From: Bog-159 sp035308525
GTDB lineage: Bacteria > Acidobacteriota > Terriglobia > Bryobacterales > Bryobacteraceae
DNA length: 64,000 nt
Direction of reading: 5' to 3'
Assembly: GCA_035308525.1 (NCBI GenBank)
Contig: DATGGM010000013.1
Coordinates: 32,721 to 96,720, forward strand
Each line of letters starts with the position of its first letter. The first letter of the stretch is position 1. This document shows, in pieces, positions 17,656 through 29,690 of the stretch. The position numbers and the translations under genes were made by a program. The notes under the pieces are model-generated. The model was given only the letters and a program-made list of their open reading frames with translations, ran no database searches and had not been told where the DNA came from.

Positions 17656-17970
17656 ATGACCGATATCGACACGCGCGACGAACAGGAGGGACGGCCGTTC
17701 CCTCTGCCGCCGGCTACCTTCGAATTCCTGGCTGAATCCCTGCGCTTGCAGGCTGAAATGCAGCTCGGGCTGATGCGTCTGGGCCCCGAGGAGCCGCCTC
17801 CGCCCGATCTGGACCTGGCCCGCCATACCATCGACCTGATGGCCATGCTGCAAGAGAAAACCCGCGGCAACCTCAGCCTGGATGAACAACGGCTGCTCGA
17901 AAATACCCTTACGATGTTACGGTTCCGCTTCGTGCAGGCGGCCGAAGAGGCCAAGAAGAAGACAGCCTGA
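17656..17970 (+). CDS. DUF1844 domain protein
   Basis: Short acidic protein of 104 residues with the DUF1844 pattern: a central helix FEFLAESLRLQAEMQLGLM, a Pro-rich link (GPEEPPPPDLDLARHTIDLMAML) and a C-terminal helical segment LSLDEQRLLENTLTMLRFRFVQ. Such proteins occur in acidobacteria and deltaproteobacteria and have no known function. It starts at ATG 17656; a TAAAAT at 17641-17646 sits nine bases upstream. The stop codon is directly followed by the ATG of the metallo-hydrolase, so the two are likely co-transcribed with ribF. Confidence 0.85.
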   Translation: MTDIDTRDEQEGRPFPLPPATFEFLAESLRLQAEMQLGLMRLGPEEPPPPDLDLARHTIDLMAMLQEKTRGNLSLDEQRLLENTLTMLRFRFVQAAEEAKKKTA

Positions 17971-18753
17971 ATGGCAGGCGGCATCAAGATCACCGTACTG
18001 GGCTCCGGCACGAGTACGGGTGTGCCCACCATCGGCTGCCGTTGCGACGTGTGCACTTCGTCGGATCCGCGCGACCAGCGCCTGCGTCCGTCGGTTCTGA
18101 TCAGCTACGAGGGCCGCCGTGTGCTCATCGACGTGACGCCGGATTTTCGCGCGCAGGCACTGCGCACGGGCATCGATCGTCTGGATGCCATCCTGTTCAC
18201 ACATGAGCATGCCGATCACGTGATGGGGCTCGACGACGTACGGCCTTTCAATTTCCGGCAGCGCGAACGTATCCCCATCTACGCCTCGGAGCACACCATG
18301 GCTGCTATTCACCGCGCGTTCCGCTACATTTTCGATGGCGAGGAAAAGCCTTCCAGCGTTCCGCAACTGGAATCGCGTACCTTGAACGGCGCCTCGTTCG
18401 ACCTGTTCGGCCTGGAGTTCACGCCTATTCCGCTGCTGCACGGCAAGACGCCGGTCTACGGCTTCCGGTTCGGCCCCCTGGCTTACCTTACGGACCACAG
18501 CGACATTCCGGAGGCGTCGCTCGACCAGTTGCGTGGTCTGGAAGTGCTATTCCTGGATGCGCTCCGCTACAAGCCGCATCCCACGCACTCCACCGTGGAC
18601 CGCTCCATTTCGACGGCCGAAAACTTAGGGGCCCGGCGAGTCTTTTTCACGCACATCTGCCACGACCTGCCGCACGCGCGCACCGAAGAGCGCCTGCCGC
18701 CGCACATTCGTCTGGCTTATGACGGCCTGGAGATTGAGGTACCCGGTACATGA
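17971..18753 (+). CDS. MBL-fold metallo-hydrolase, PhnP-like
   Basis: Metallo-beta-lactamase fold hydrolase of 260 residues. It starts KITVLGSGTSTGVPTIGCRCDVC, where the C-x-C-x2-C cluster matches the structural Zn site of PhnP-type phosphoribosyl cyclic phosphodiesterases. The active-site motif T-H-E-H-A-D-H (about 71-77) binds two metals, with further ligands expected at LLHG, LTDHSD and the late FTHICHD. PhnP itself cleaves cyclic phosphoribosyl phosphate in phosphonate breakdown, but no phn gene is present, so the substrate is open. Its ATGA overlap with ribF indicates one operon with DUF1844 and ribF. Confidence 0.85.
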   Translation: MAGGIKITVLGSGTSTGVPTIGCRCDVCTSSDPRDQRLRPSVLISYEGRRVLIDVTPDFRAQALRTGIDRLDAILFTHEHADHVMGLDDVRPFNFRQRERIPIYASEHTMAAIHRAFRYIFDGEEKPSSVPQLESRTLNGASFDLFGLEFTPIPLLHGKTPVYGFRFGPLAYLTDHSDIPEASLDQLRGLEVLFLDALRYKPHPTHSTVDRSISTAENLGARRVFFTHICHDLPHARTEERLPPHIRLAYDGLEIEVPGT

Positions 18754-19742
18754 GCCCGCCGTTCCGCGTGTTCCGCAGCCTGGACGAAGTGCCCCCGGAT
18801 TTCGGACCGTCGGCGCTCACCATCGGCAATTTCGACGGAGTGCATGTGGGCCATCGCGCTATCCTGCGGCGTGTGAAGGAGGTAGCCGCCGCGCGCGGGC
18901 TCAAAGCGTCCGTGCTCACGTTTCATCCGCATCCGAGCAAAGTTGTGGCGCCCGCTCGCGCCCCGCGCCTGATGACTTCTCCCGACGAGCGCAGCGCGCT
19001 CATGCAGCAGGAGGGCATCGACCAGGTGGTGATCCTGCCCTTCAACAGCGAAGTGGCGCATCTTACTCCCGAGCAGTTCGTCGCGCAAGTGCTCGTGGAA
19101 AAGCTGGGCGTGCAGGCGGTGCTGGTGGGGCATGATTTCTGCTTCGGAAATAAGCAGGCTGGAAACGTGCGGGTGCTCCAGGAGTTGGGCTGCAAATACG
19201 GGTTCACCACCGAGGAGGTGAAGGCGGTATTGTTGCGCGGCCACCTGGTGAGCAGCACGGCCCTGCGGCGGCTGATCGTAAGCGGCCGGGTATCCCAAGC
19301 CGGGCGCCTCATGGGACGGCCGTATCGCCTGGAGGGCGAAGTAGTGGCGGGCCGCGGGGTGGGATCCAAGCAGACCGTGCCCACTCTGAATCTGGCGACC
19401 GAGACCGAGGTGCTGCCGGCTACCGGCGTTTATGTAACCGGCACCAGCGATCTCGACACCGGACGCGCCTGGCCGTCGGTCACCAACGTAGGATACCGGC
19501 CGACTTTCGGCGCGGGCCAGGAAATTTCGATCGAGACGTTTCTTCTGGAGCCGCTCGCAGGCGCCACGCCGCACCGCATCCGCGTGGAGTTTCTGCGCCG
19601 CGTGCGCGAAGAACGCCAGTTCCCCGACGCTGCGGCGCTCAAGCAACAGATTCTGCGCGACGTCGGCCGTGCCCGGGCCTATTTCCGGCGGCTCAAGAAA
19701 TGGACAAAATGGTCGGTTTTTCCGGTGGATTCCGTGGCATAA
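18750..19742 (+). CDS. ribF: Bifunctional riboflavin kinase / FAD synthetase RibF
   Basis: RibF phosphorylates riboflavin to FMN and adenylylates FMN to FAD. The 330-residue protein has the N-terminal nucleotidyltransferase domain with IGNFDGVHVGHRAIL (about 26-40, the GxFDGxHxGH motif) and SSTALRRLI near 165, and the C-terminal flavokinase domain starting at about 185 (GRPYRLEGEVVAGRGVGSK, PTLNL, VTNVGYRPTF). The flavokinase motif reads PTLNL where PTANL is usual. The start overlaps the upstream stop (ATGA). FAD and FMN are used by several products in the window, such as the DHOD-like flavoprotein, but no specific link is shown. Confidence 0.93.
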   Translation: MSPPFRVFRSLDEVPPDFGPSALTIGNFDGVHVGHRAILRRVKEVAAARGLKASVLTFHPHPSKVVAPARAPRLMTSPDERSALMQQEGIDQVVILPFNSEVAHLTPEQFVAQVLVEKLGVQAVLVGHDFCFGNKQAGNVRVLQELGCKYGFTTEEVKAVLLRGHLVSSTALRRLIVSGRVSQAGRLMGRPYRLEGEVVAGRGVGSKQTVPTLNLATETEVLPATGVYVTGTSDLDTGRAWPSVTNVGYRPTFGAGQEISIETFLLEPLAGATPHRIRVEFLRRVREERQFPDAAALKQQILRDVGRARAYFRRLKKWTKWSVFPVDSVA

Positions 19743-19834
19743 TATAAAGTTAAGCAACTTTTTCCGAGATCTTGCCGCGGTGCGGCAACTATATCGCGTT
19801 ACCACTTTATTCCCCAATCGAAGGAGATTCGTAA

Positions 19835-20845
19835 ATGAAATTGTCCGAGGGTAAGTTAAAGCACCTGAAAGCGCTTTCGAACCATGCCGGCGTGATCGCC
19901 GCGGCGGCCATGGATCAGCGGGGCAGCCTGCAGAAGTCGCTCGCGTCGGCGCGCGGCGTGGATAAGAAAGAGATCACGTCCGAAATGATGGGCGAGTTCA
20001 AAACTGCCGTCACCAAGGTGCTGACTCCGCATGCCAGCGCGATTCTGCTGGATCCCGAGTTCGGCCTGGACGCACGCCTGGCGCGCAGCAAGAACGCCGG
20101 CCTGCTGCTGGCCTATGAGCTGAGCGGGTACGATAATACCCAGCCCGGCCGGCTGCCTGACCTGCTGCCGCATGTTTCGGTAAAGCGCATCGTGGACTGG
20201 GGCGCGGATGCCGTCAAGATCCTGATCTACTACACGCCCTTCGAGGATGCCAAGATCAACGACATCAAGCATGCCTTCATCGAGCGTATCGGCGCGGAGT
20301 GCGAGACTTACCAGATCCCGTTCTTCCTGGAATTCGTGGGATACGATCCCAAGGGCGGCGACGAGAAGGGTTTCGAGTACGCCAAAGCCAAGCCGGAGAT
20401 CGTCAAGAAGAGCATGGAGGAGTTCTCCAAGCCGCAGTATTTCGTGGACATGTTGAAAGTGGAAGTGCCCATCAACGCGGAATTCGTGGAGGGCAGCGCG
20501 GTGTACAAGGGCCAAACCGCTTACACCAAGAGTGCGGCCCTGACGCACTTCCGGCAAGCCGCCGAGATTGCCGCCAAGCCGTTCATCTACCTCAGCGCGG
20601 GAGTCAGCAACGCGCAGTTCGTGGAATCGCTCCGCATGGCCACGGAAGCCGGCACGGATTTCTCGGGCGTGCTGTGCGGCCGCGCTACCTGGAAGGAAGG
20701 CATCCCGGTATACGCCAAGAACGGCGTGAAGGCTCTCGAAGACTGGCTGTCAAAGGAAGGCGTGAAGAATATCAACGCCGTCAACGATGCCATCAAGTCC
20801 GCCACGCCGTGGTTCGCCAAGCTGGGCACTCCGGTTTCGGCGTAA
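19835..20845 (+). CDS. Tagatose 1,6-diphosphate aldolase-type class I aldolase (LacD family)
   Basis: A 336-residue class I aldolase of the LacD/DeoC fold class, which splits tagatose (and often fructose or related) 1,6-bisphosphate to dihydroxyacetone phosphate and glyceraldehyde 3-phosphate. Recognisable segments are GVIAAAAMDQRGSLQKSL at the start, DPEFGLDA, the strand VKILIYYTPFED and VDMLKVEVPI, whose lysine is the expected Schiff-base residue (about 207). AAGGAGA eight bases before the ATG is one of the strongest ribosome sites in the window, suggesting high expression. No galactose or tagatose genes are nearby, so it may serve central glycolysis instead. A GC-rich hairpin follows. Confidence 0.88.
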   Translation: MKLSEGKLKHLKALSNHAGVIAAAAMDQRGSLQKSLASARGVDKKEITSEMMGEFKTAVTKVLTPHASAILLDPEFGLDARLARSKNAGLLLAYELSGYDNTQPGRLPDLLPHVSVKRIVDWGADAVKILIYYTPFEDAKINDIKHAFIERIGAECETYQIPFFLEFVGYDPKGGDEKGFEYAKAKPEIVKKSMEEFSKPQYFVDMLKVEVPINAEFVEGSAVYKGQTAYTKSAALTHFRQAAEIAAKPFIYLSAGVSNAQFVESLRMATEAGTDFSGVLCGRATWKEGIPVYAKNGVKALEDWLSKEGVKNINAVNDAIKSATPWFAKLGTPVSA

Positions 20846-20860
20846 GCAAACACCCTGGAA

Positions 20861-20880
20861 CCCCGCCCGCGAGGGCGGGG
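20861..20880. terminator. GC-rich hairpin between convergent genes
   Basis: CCCCGCCC and GGGCGGGG form a perfect 8-bp stem around a GCGA tetraloop (GNRA). There is no U-tract, so it is a weak intrinsic terminator or an RNA 3'-end stabiliser shared by the aldolase and the convergent DHOD-like gene. Confidence 0.55.
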
Positions 20881-20887
20881 TCCACTC

Positions 20888-21900
20888 TCACCTCACAGCG
20901 TAAGAGCTCAGCACCTTCATATAATTCGCACGCTCGAATGCCTGGGGCTGCGGCACCGCGTTCCGGCTCATGCTGCCCTGCATCTGCCGGATCGAATCAT
21001 ACTCGTGATCGCCCAGCCAGATCAGTAACTCTGTGAGAATCGTGTCCAGGTAGCTGATGCCCTTCTTCAGCAGCGCCGAAGTCATCATAGCCACCTTGGC
21101 GCCCGCCATCATGGACTTCACCACGTCGGTCGCGGCGTGTACGCCGCCAGTCAGCGCCAGATCAGGCTTTACATTGCCATACAGCACCGCGATCCAGTTG
21201 AGCCGCAGCAGCAGCTCATACTGGTTGCTCAGGATCAGATTGGGCACCACTTCCAGCGCTTCCAGATCGAAATCCGGCTGGTAGAAACGGTTGAACAGCA
21301 CCAGGCCATCCGCGCCCGCACCCTCCAGCCGCTTGGCCATGTTCACCATCGAGCTGAAGTACGGCCCCAATTTCACGGCCACGGGAATATGCACCGCGGC
21401 TTTCACCTCGCGCACCAGGTCGCAATACTTCCGCTCCACCTGCTCGCCGGTGATATCCTGGTCCACCGGGATGTAGTAGACGTTCAACTCCAGCGCGTCC
21501 GCGCCGGCCTGCTCGATCTCCCGCGCATAATTGATCCAGCCGCCCACGCTGACGCCGTTCAGGCTGGCGATCACCGGAATGCGCACGGCTTCCTTCACGG
21601 TGCGGATGTGCCGCAGATAGCCTTCCGGACCGCGGTTATAACCGAGCAGTTCAGGGAAATGGCTGGTGGCTTCCGCGCCGACTTCCTCGCCCGCCGCCAG
21701 GAACCGGTCCAGTTCCAAGCTTTCAACCTGGATCTGCTCCTCGAACAGCGAGTGCAGCACCACGGCCGAAGCGCCCGCATCCTCCATGCGCCGGATATTG
21801 CCCACATCCTCGCATAGGGGGCCGGCCGAAGGGACCAACGGATTCTTCAGTTGCAACCCCAGGTAGGTGGTCGAAAGGTCGATGGTTTTGGATAGATCGA

Positions 21901-21904
<4 letters not shown>
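20888..21904 (-). CDS. Dihydroorotate dehydrogenase-like flavoprotein, PFOR-associated
   Basis: FMN-binding TIM-barrel protein of 338 residues of the PyrD/dihydroopyrimidine dehydrogenase superfamily. It begins DLSTTYLGLQLKNPLVPSAGPL and carries the barrel strands VIASLNGVSVGGWI, LELNVYY, IPVAVKLGP, GLVLFNRFY and LALTGGVH. True class 1 and 2 DHODs have a catalytic Cys or Ser loop that I do not see clearly. Proteins annotated as DHOD-like often sit directly after pyruvate:ferredoxin oxidoreductase, as here: its ATG overlaps the nifJ... gene pair by four bases, with this gene upstream reading into the other strand order shown below. Its natural substrate is unknown; an electron-transfer role with ferredoxin is likely but inferred. 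The gene is translated after nifJ. Confidence 0.8.
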
Positions 21905-25494
<3,590 letters not shown>

Positions 25495-25544
25495 AAGACT
25501 TTCTCCCTCGTGTTGGATTCCGGAGCGCTATTTCCTTAATCCGT

Positions 25545-25576
25545 ATTATAAGACCTTTTTGTAGTAAAAATCTACA
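25545..25576 (-). promoter_or_regulatory. nifJ promoter: perfect TATAAT with an inverted repeat over the -35 region
   Basis: On the minus strand TATAAT lies at 25550-25545, about 50 bases before the nifJ start. Immediately upstream, 25560-25576, is TGTAG-N7-CTACA, a perfect 5-bp inverted repeat (N7 is A/T only) that covers the -35 position, where no consensus -35 exists. This arrangement suggests a dimeric regulator binding next to or instead of RNA polymerase contacts. Confidence 0.5.
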
Positions 25577-25626
25577 CTACGGAGTTTTTCCCAGCCGGGC
25601 GGAGGGCAACTTCACGCAGGCGGGGG

Positions 25627-27990
25627 TCACCGCAGGCGTTGCAGGATGGTGTCGAGAAACTCGTCCTCGCGGTCGAGGTCGACGCCGATGCGTAGCCAGT
25701 AAAGCGGCAACGGGTCGAAAAGGTGGCCGGGATCGTCGCAGAGGTTGATCATGTCTTTTTCGGTCGTCACCACGGCTTCCAGAGCCTCCTCGCGAAACTG
25801 GCGGCCCATGAGGCGCAGTTCGCGCGGCTTGTAAGCATGATGATCTTCGAACTCGATACGCGCGGCGGCCTCCACGTCGAGCGCCTCGAGAGTACGCCAG
25901 AAATAGCCCGGATTTCCCAGTGCGGAGAAAGCGGCGACGCGCTTACCACGTAGCGCATCGGCAGGCAGGCTTTCGCCGGTGCCCGCTATGACCCACCCTT
26001 CCGGCCGCACGCGCGCGTAGTAGATGGGCGCGCTTGAATTGTGCTGCCGCAGCACCTGCGCGGCGTTTTCCGTGACCCGGCCGAACTCGCTGCGCGTGAT
26101 TACAAAAATATCGGCGCGCGCCAAAGCCTCCAGGGGTTCCCGCAGCCGCCCCAGCGGCAGCGGGTAGCCGCCGCCAAACGGATCCAGCGCATCCACCAGC
26201 ACGATGTCCACGCGCCGGTCCAGCCGCGCGTGCTGAAAGCCATCGTCCAGCACGGCCACGTTGATGCCAAACTCGTGCTCGAGCATCCGGCCGGCGTGCC
26301 AGCGGTCCGGGCCGACCCCCACCGGCGCCACGCCCGCGCGCAAGAAGATCTGCGGCTCGTCGCCGGATTGATCCACGGGCAGGTGTGCGCCCGCGGCAGC
26401 GGCCTGGTGCGCGTGCGGCGAATGCCGGCCATATCCGCGTGTCAGGATGCCGGGCTTCCAGCCAGCGCCTTTCAGTTTGTTGGCAAGATACAGGACCATG
26501 GGGGTCTTGCCGGTGCCCCCGGCTGTAATGTTCCCGACACTGATGACGGGCGCTTTCAAATGGCGAAGGCGCGCCAGGCCGCGCGCGCGCTTCCGCCGGC
26601 CGCCCCAGATCCACCAACGCGAGAGCAGCCACAGGAACGCAAAACAAGGCTGCGCCGGGCGATACACGGGCGATTGACCGGCGAAGATGGCGCGCGCTTC
26701 GGCGGCGGCCAGGGCGGTGGCCCCCTGCCGGATCCGCGCGCACGATTCCGCCCTGGAGCCCAGCGCCGCGGCATGCTCCGGGTTCTCGAGTATCTCAGTG
26801 ACTGCGGCAGCCAGTCCGGCGGCATCGCGCACCTCCACCAGCCCGGCCGCCGCGCGGAAATCAGCCGCAATTTCGGCGAAATTCTCCAGGTGCGGACCGG
26901 TGATGATGGGCCGCCCGGACAGCGCCGGCTCCAGGACGTTGTGTCCGCCGCGGGCCGCCAGCGTGCCTCCCACGAACACTACGTCGCCCAGGGGGAAGAG
27001 GCCGCCCAGTTCGCCTACGGAATCGAGCAGCAGCGCTCCCGGCAACGGCAGCGTTTCGCGGCCGTTCAACTGCGACCGCCGGAGAAACGGAATGTGCGCC
27101 TCCGCCAGGGCTCGCGCCGCCGCATCGAAGCGTTCCGGCTTGCGCGGCGCCAGCAGCAGCAGCAACCCCGGATGGCGCCCGCTCACGTGCCGGAAGGCCG
27201 CAACCACGGCATCGTCTTCATCGGGATCCGCCGTGGCGGCGGGCGGCATGGTGCTGGCGGCGATCCACACGGCGCGCGGCCGCGTGCTTTCGATCAAGCG
27301 CCGGACCGGAGAATCCGGCGCAGCTTCACGCGGCACGGCATCGTATTTCAGATTGCCGCCCACGCGCACGCGATCGGGCGGCGCGCCAATGCCGATGAAG
27401 CGCTCCCGCATTTCGTCGCTTTGCGCCAGCAGCAGATCCACCTGCGCCAAGACGCCCGCAAAGAACCAGCCCAGCACGCGGTATCGCCCCAAGGCGCGCT
27501 CGGAGATGCGCCCGTTGATTAACAGCAGGCCAGCGGCGGCGCGTTTGGTCTCCCGAAACAGGTTCGGCCAGATTTCGGTTTCCATCACGATCACCAGCGC
27601 GGGCCGCAGCGTCCGTAGCACGCGCCGCACGGCGAACACGTAATCTACCGGCGCGTAGAACACGCTGGCGGCTCCGCGCAGCTTGAGGGCGGCCGTCTCG
27701 TATCCGGCCAGCGTCGAAACCGAGACAAAAACCGGCGAGCGCGGCAGCGACTGGTTGAGCTGCCGAACAAGTTCGACCGCCGTGATGGCTTCACCCACCG
27801 AAACGGCATGCAACCAAATCGCGCCGGGGACGGTCTGTCTAAAGGAAGCGGGCAGGAAGCCCAGGCGCTGCCACAGCGACCTGAAATAGGCGCGCCGGCC
27901 CAGGCCGCGCCACAGCAAATACAAGAAAACGGCGGGAGATCCAAACGCCTGAAGGGAGCGGTAGAGTAAATAGATGCCTTTTATTTTCAA
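25627..27990 (-). CDS. Fused Kdo transferase (WaaA/KdtA) and tetraacyldisaccharide 4'-kinase (LpxK)
   Basis: One uninterrupted frame joins two lipid A enzymes. Residues 1 to about 435 are KdtA: the opening IYLLYRSLQAF, WLHAVSVGE with the catalytic Glu near 67, METEIWPN near 137, SDEMRERF, and GGHNVLEPA with GPHLENF near 350-370. Residues from about 445 to 787 are LpxK: VISVGNITAGGTGKTP (P-loop, about 482-497), ILTRGYGR, LDDGFQHARL near 581, FEDHHAYKP near 715 and TTEKD near 743. KdtA adds Kdo to lipid IVA and LpxK makes lipid IVA, so consecutive steps are fused. The start is uncertain: TTG 27990 has AGGAGAG upstream; the frame is open to 28074. Separate proteins are the rule in enterobacteria. 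Confidence 0.9.
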   Translation of the reverse strand: MKIKGIYLLYRSLQAFGSPAVFLYLLWRGLGRRAYFRSLWQRLGFLPASFRQTVPGAIWLHAVSVGEAITAVELVRQLNQSLPRSPVFVSVSTLAGYETAALKLRGAASVFYAPVDYVFAVRRVLRTLRPALVIVMETEIWPNLFRETKRAAAGLLLINGRISERALGRYRVLGWFFAGVLAQVDLLLAQSDEMRERFIGIGAPPDRVRVGGNLKYDAVPREAAPDSPVRRLIESTRPRAVWIAASTMPPAATADPDEDDAVVAAFRHVSGRHPGLLLLLAPRKPERFDAAARALAEAHIPFLRRSQLNGRETLPLPGALLLDSVGELGGLFPLGDVVFVGGTLAARGGHNVLEPALSGRPIITGPHLENFAEIAADFRAAAGLVEVRDAAGLAAAVTEILENPEHAAALGSRAESCARIRQGATALAAAEARAIFAGQSPVYRPAQPCFAFLWLLSRWWIWGGRRKRARGLARLRHLKAPVISVGNITAGGTGKTPMVLYLANKLKGAGWKPGILTRGYGRHSPHAHQAAAAGAHLPVDQSGDEPQIFLRAGVAPVGVGPDRWHAGRMLEHEFGINVAVLDDGFQHARLDRRVDIVLVDALDPFGGGYPLPLGRLREPLEALARADIFVITRSEFGRVTENAAQVLRQHNSSAPIYYARVRPEGWVIAGTGESLPADALRGKRVAAFSALGNPGYFWRTLEALDVEAAARIEFEDHHAYKPRELRLMGRQFREEALEAVVTTEKDMINLCDDPGHLFDPLPLYWLRIGVDLDREDEFLDTILQRLR
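27962..27967 (+). promoter_or_regulatory. Possible -10 box (TAGAGT) of the secreted protein gene at 27974
   Basis: TAGAGT (TANNNT pattern) ends exactly 6 nt before the ATG at 27974; there is no Shine-Dalgarno, so a leaderless message is suggested. The element lies inside the start of the divergent kdtA-lpxK gene. Confidence 0.35.
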
Positions 27991-28588
27991 ACGTTTGGCT
28001 CTCCTGACGAGTATAGCCGTGGCGCTCGCGCCGAACAAGGCGCTGCCGGATAAGAAGGAAGATGCCAGGTTCATCCCCGGCGCGGCCGCCAGCTATCCGT
28101 CGCACCAGACCAGCGAAAAAGTCACCATCGGCGTGAAAGCCTATTTCGACGACGAGGAGACGCGGCCCATCTTCGGCAAGAAGAACCCGTACAATTACGG
28201 CGTGATGCCGGTGTTGGTGGTCATCCAGAACGATAGTTCCAAGACCATCCGGCTGCAACCGCTACAGGTGGTGTGGGTAGCCCCCGACCGCGACCGGATC
28301 GAGGCCACGCCCGCCAAGGACGTGCGCTACCTGACTGCGCCACGCCGTCCGGCGGTGCCCGGAACGCAGGCGCCGATACCCAAGGCTCTGGGCCACAAGA
28401 ATCCGCTGGACACCTGGGGAATCGAAGGGCGGGCATTCACCGCTCCGATGCTGCCGCCGGGCCAGTCTGCCAGCGGCTTTTTCTACTTTCAGACGGGCTT
28501 CCAGCACGGCGCGACCGTTTATATCAGCGGCCTGCGCGAAGCGGAGTCGGGCAAAGAGCTGCTGTACTTCGAGGTCCCTGTTCAGTAA
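27974..28588 (+). CDS. Secreted protein of unknown function
   Basis: A 204-residue protein with a probable signal peptide (basic FKR, hydrophobic LALLTSIAVALA, cut near ALP or PNKA at about 20-24). The mature part looks beta-rich: VTIGVKAYFDDEETRPIFGKK, VMPVLVVIQNDSSKTIRLQPLQVVWV and FFYFQTGFQHGATVYISGL resemble strands of an immunoglobulin-like sandwich. I do not recognise a named family. It overlaps by 17 bases the likely start of the divergent kdtA-lpxK gene and converges with the YeiH gene, whose stop lies 2 bases after its own. It may act at the cell envelope, by the signal peptide alone. Confidence 0.7.
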   Translation: MPFIFKRLALLTSIAVALAPNKALPDKKEDARFIPGAAASYPSHQTSEKVTIGVKAYFDDEETRPIFGKKNPYNYGVMPVLVVIQNDSSKTIRLQPLQVVWVAPDRDRIEATPAKDVRYLTAPRRPAVPGTQAPIPKALGHKNPLDTWGIEGRAFTAPMLPPGQSASGFFYFQTGFQHGATVYISGLREAESGKELLYFEVPVQ

Positions 28589-28590
28589 GG

Positions 28591-29595
28591 TCACACCAAC
28601 AGCCGGGTGATGGCCCATCCCCCGGAAACCAGGCCGGAGAAGATCACGGCAGCCAACAGGAGGGGCCGTGTACCGGCTTGTTTCATCTGCTGCCAGCGGG
28701 TGCCGATACCCAGTGCAAACATGGCGCTACACAGCATGACGGTATCGAAATCAATGACGTGGGTCCGCGCCGCCAATGGCAACTTGATGAAGGATTGTGC
28801 CACGATTACCGCCCCGAACCAGAACACGAACCAGGGGAACCTGACTTTCTCCGATGCGCCGCTTACCCCGCTGCGCCGTAACCGGCTGACGATCAGCAAT
28901 ACCGGGGCCAGCAACAGCACGCGCACCATCTTCGTGATTACCGCCGTATCGCTGGCCGCCTGACTGACCGCGCGGCCCGCCGCCAGCACCTGGGCCACCT
29001 CGTGCACGGTGGCGCCGGTGTAAATGCCGAACTGGCGTTCCGTGAAGCCGGTCAGTGGATAGAGCACCGGATAGAGAAACATGGCGATGGTTCCAAACAC
29101 CACCACGGTGGCCACCGCCACGCTGACCTTGGGGGGTTCGCTCTCGATCACGCGTTCGGTAGCCAGCACGGCCGCCGCTCCGCAAATTCCACTGCCCGCA
29201 CTCACCAGCAGCGCCGTGTCCTTGTCGAGTCCGAATACTCGCGTGCCTAGCCAGTACCCGATCAGCAGAACGCTCGCGATCACCGTCAGATCGAGCACCA
29301 GCGCGCGCGGACCGAGGTTTGAAACATCCCGCACCGTCAGCCGGATGCCATAGAGCACGATGCCCAGCCGCAGCAATTTCTGTTGGGAAAAGCGCAGGCC
29401 GGGCTGCAGCCCTTCCAGCAGACGCCGCGGTATGGCGTTGCCCACCAGCATGCCCGCCACGATCGCCAGCGTCAGGGGACTGAGTTGCAGCCTGTGGTTC
29501 CAGGGCAGCGTGGCGGCCGCCCAGGCCAGCAGGGCGGCCGACAGGCTCAGGGCCGTACCTGCGGCGAACTCTCGGGCGATCCTCGGAATGGACAT
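28591..29595 (-). CDS. YeiH-family putative sulfate/sulfite exporter (UPF0324)
   Basis: Membrane protein of 334 residues with about ten hydrophobic helices. Family markers include PWNHRLQLSPLTLAIVAGMLVGN near the start, KLLRLGIVLYGIRLT, VSAGSGICGAAAVLATERVI, and IYTGATVHEVAQVLAAG near 200. The YeiH/PSE family is annotated as putative sulfate or sulfite exporters; in enterobacteria YeiH sits beside the LysR regulator YeiE and the same divergent arrangement occurs here (95 bp apart). Expression is therefore probably controlled by the adjacent LysR protein acting at the inverted repeats between the genes. Transport substrate has little direct proof. Confidence 0.88.
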   Translation of the reverse strand: MSIPRIAREFAAGTALSLSAALLAWAAATLPWNHRLQLSPLTLAIVAGMLVGNAIPRRLLEGLQPGLRFSQQKLLRLGIVLYGIRLTVRDVSNLGPRALVLDLTVIASVLLIGYWLGTRVFGLDKDTALLVSAGSGICGAAAVLATERVIESEPPKVSVAVATVVVFGTIAMFLYPVLYPLTGFTERQFGIYTGATVHEVAQVLAAGRAVSQAASDTAVITKMVRVLLLAPVLLIVSRLRRSGVSGASEKVRFPWFVFWFGAVIVAQSFIKLPLAARTHVIDFDTVMLCSAMFALGIGTRWQQMKQAGTRPLLLAAVIFSGLVSGGWAITRLLV

Positions 29596-29629
29596 GTGCG
29601 GCTGCCTTCAGGTTAGCCCAACGCTGCAA

Positions 29630-29685
29630 ATAATCAAAACTGATTATATCGATGCTCCTATTTGGTAGAACCGATTTAAAATAGG
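29630..29685. promoter_or_regulatory. Two inverted repeats in the yeiH/LysR divergent region
   Basis: The 95-bp gap holds ATAATC-N6-GATTAT (29630-29647) and CCTATTT-N15-AAATAGG (29657-29685), both perfect. The first contains a T-N11-A core, as LysR-type regulators prefer, and the second surrounds the region just upstream of the regulator ATG, including a TAAAAT that could be its -10. A binding site plus autoregulation site is the simplest reading. Confidence 0.55.
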
Positions 29686-29690
29686 CAATC

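Noticed and set aside
26041..27522. A 493-codon plus-strand frame opposite kdtA-lpxK
   Set aside because: Antisense to a fully motif-supported fusion enzyme; composition is that of an antisense frame.
27974..28074. The upstream part of the kdtA-lpxK frame (28074 to 27990) as coding
   Set aside because: It would overlap the divergent signal-peptide gene by 100 bases and precedes the usual KdtA start; TTG 27990 has a better ribosome site.
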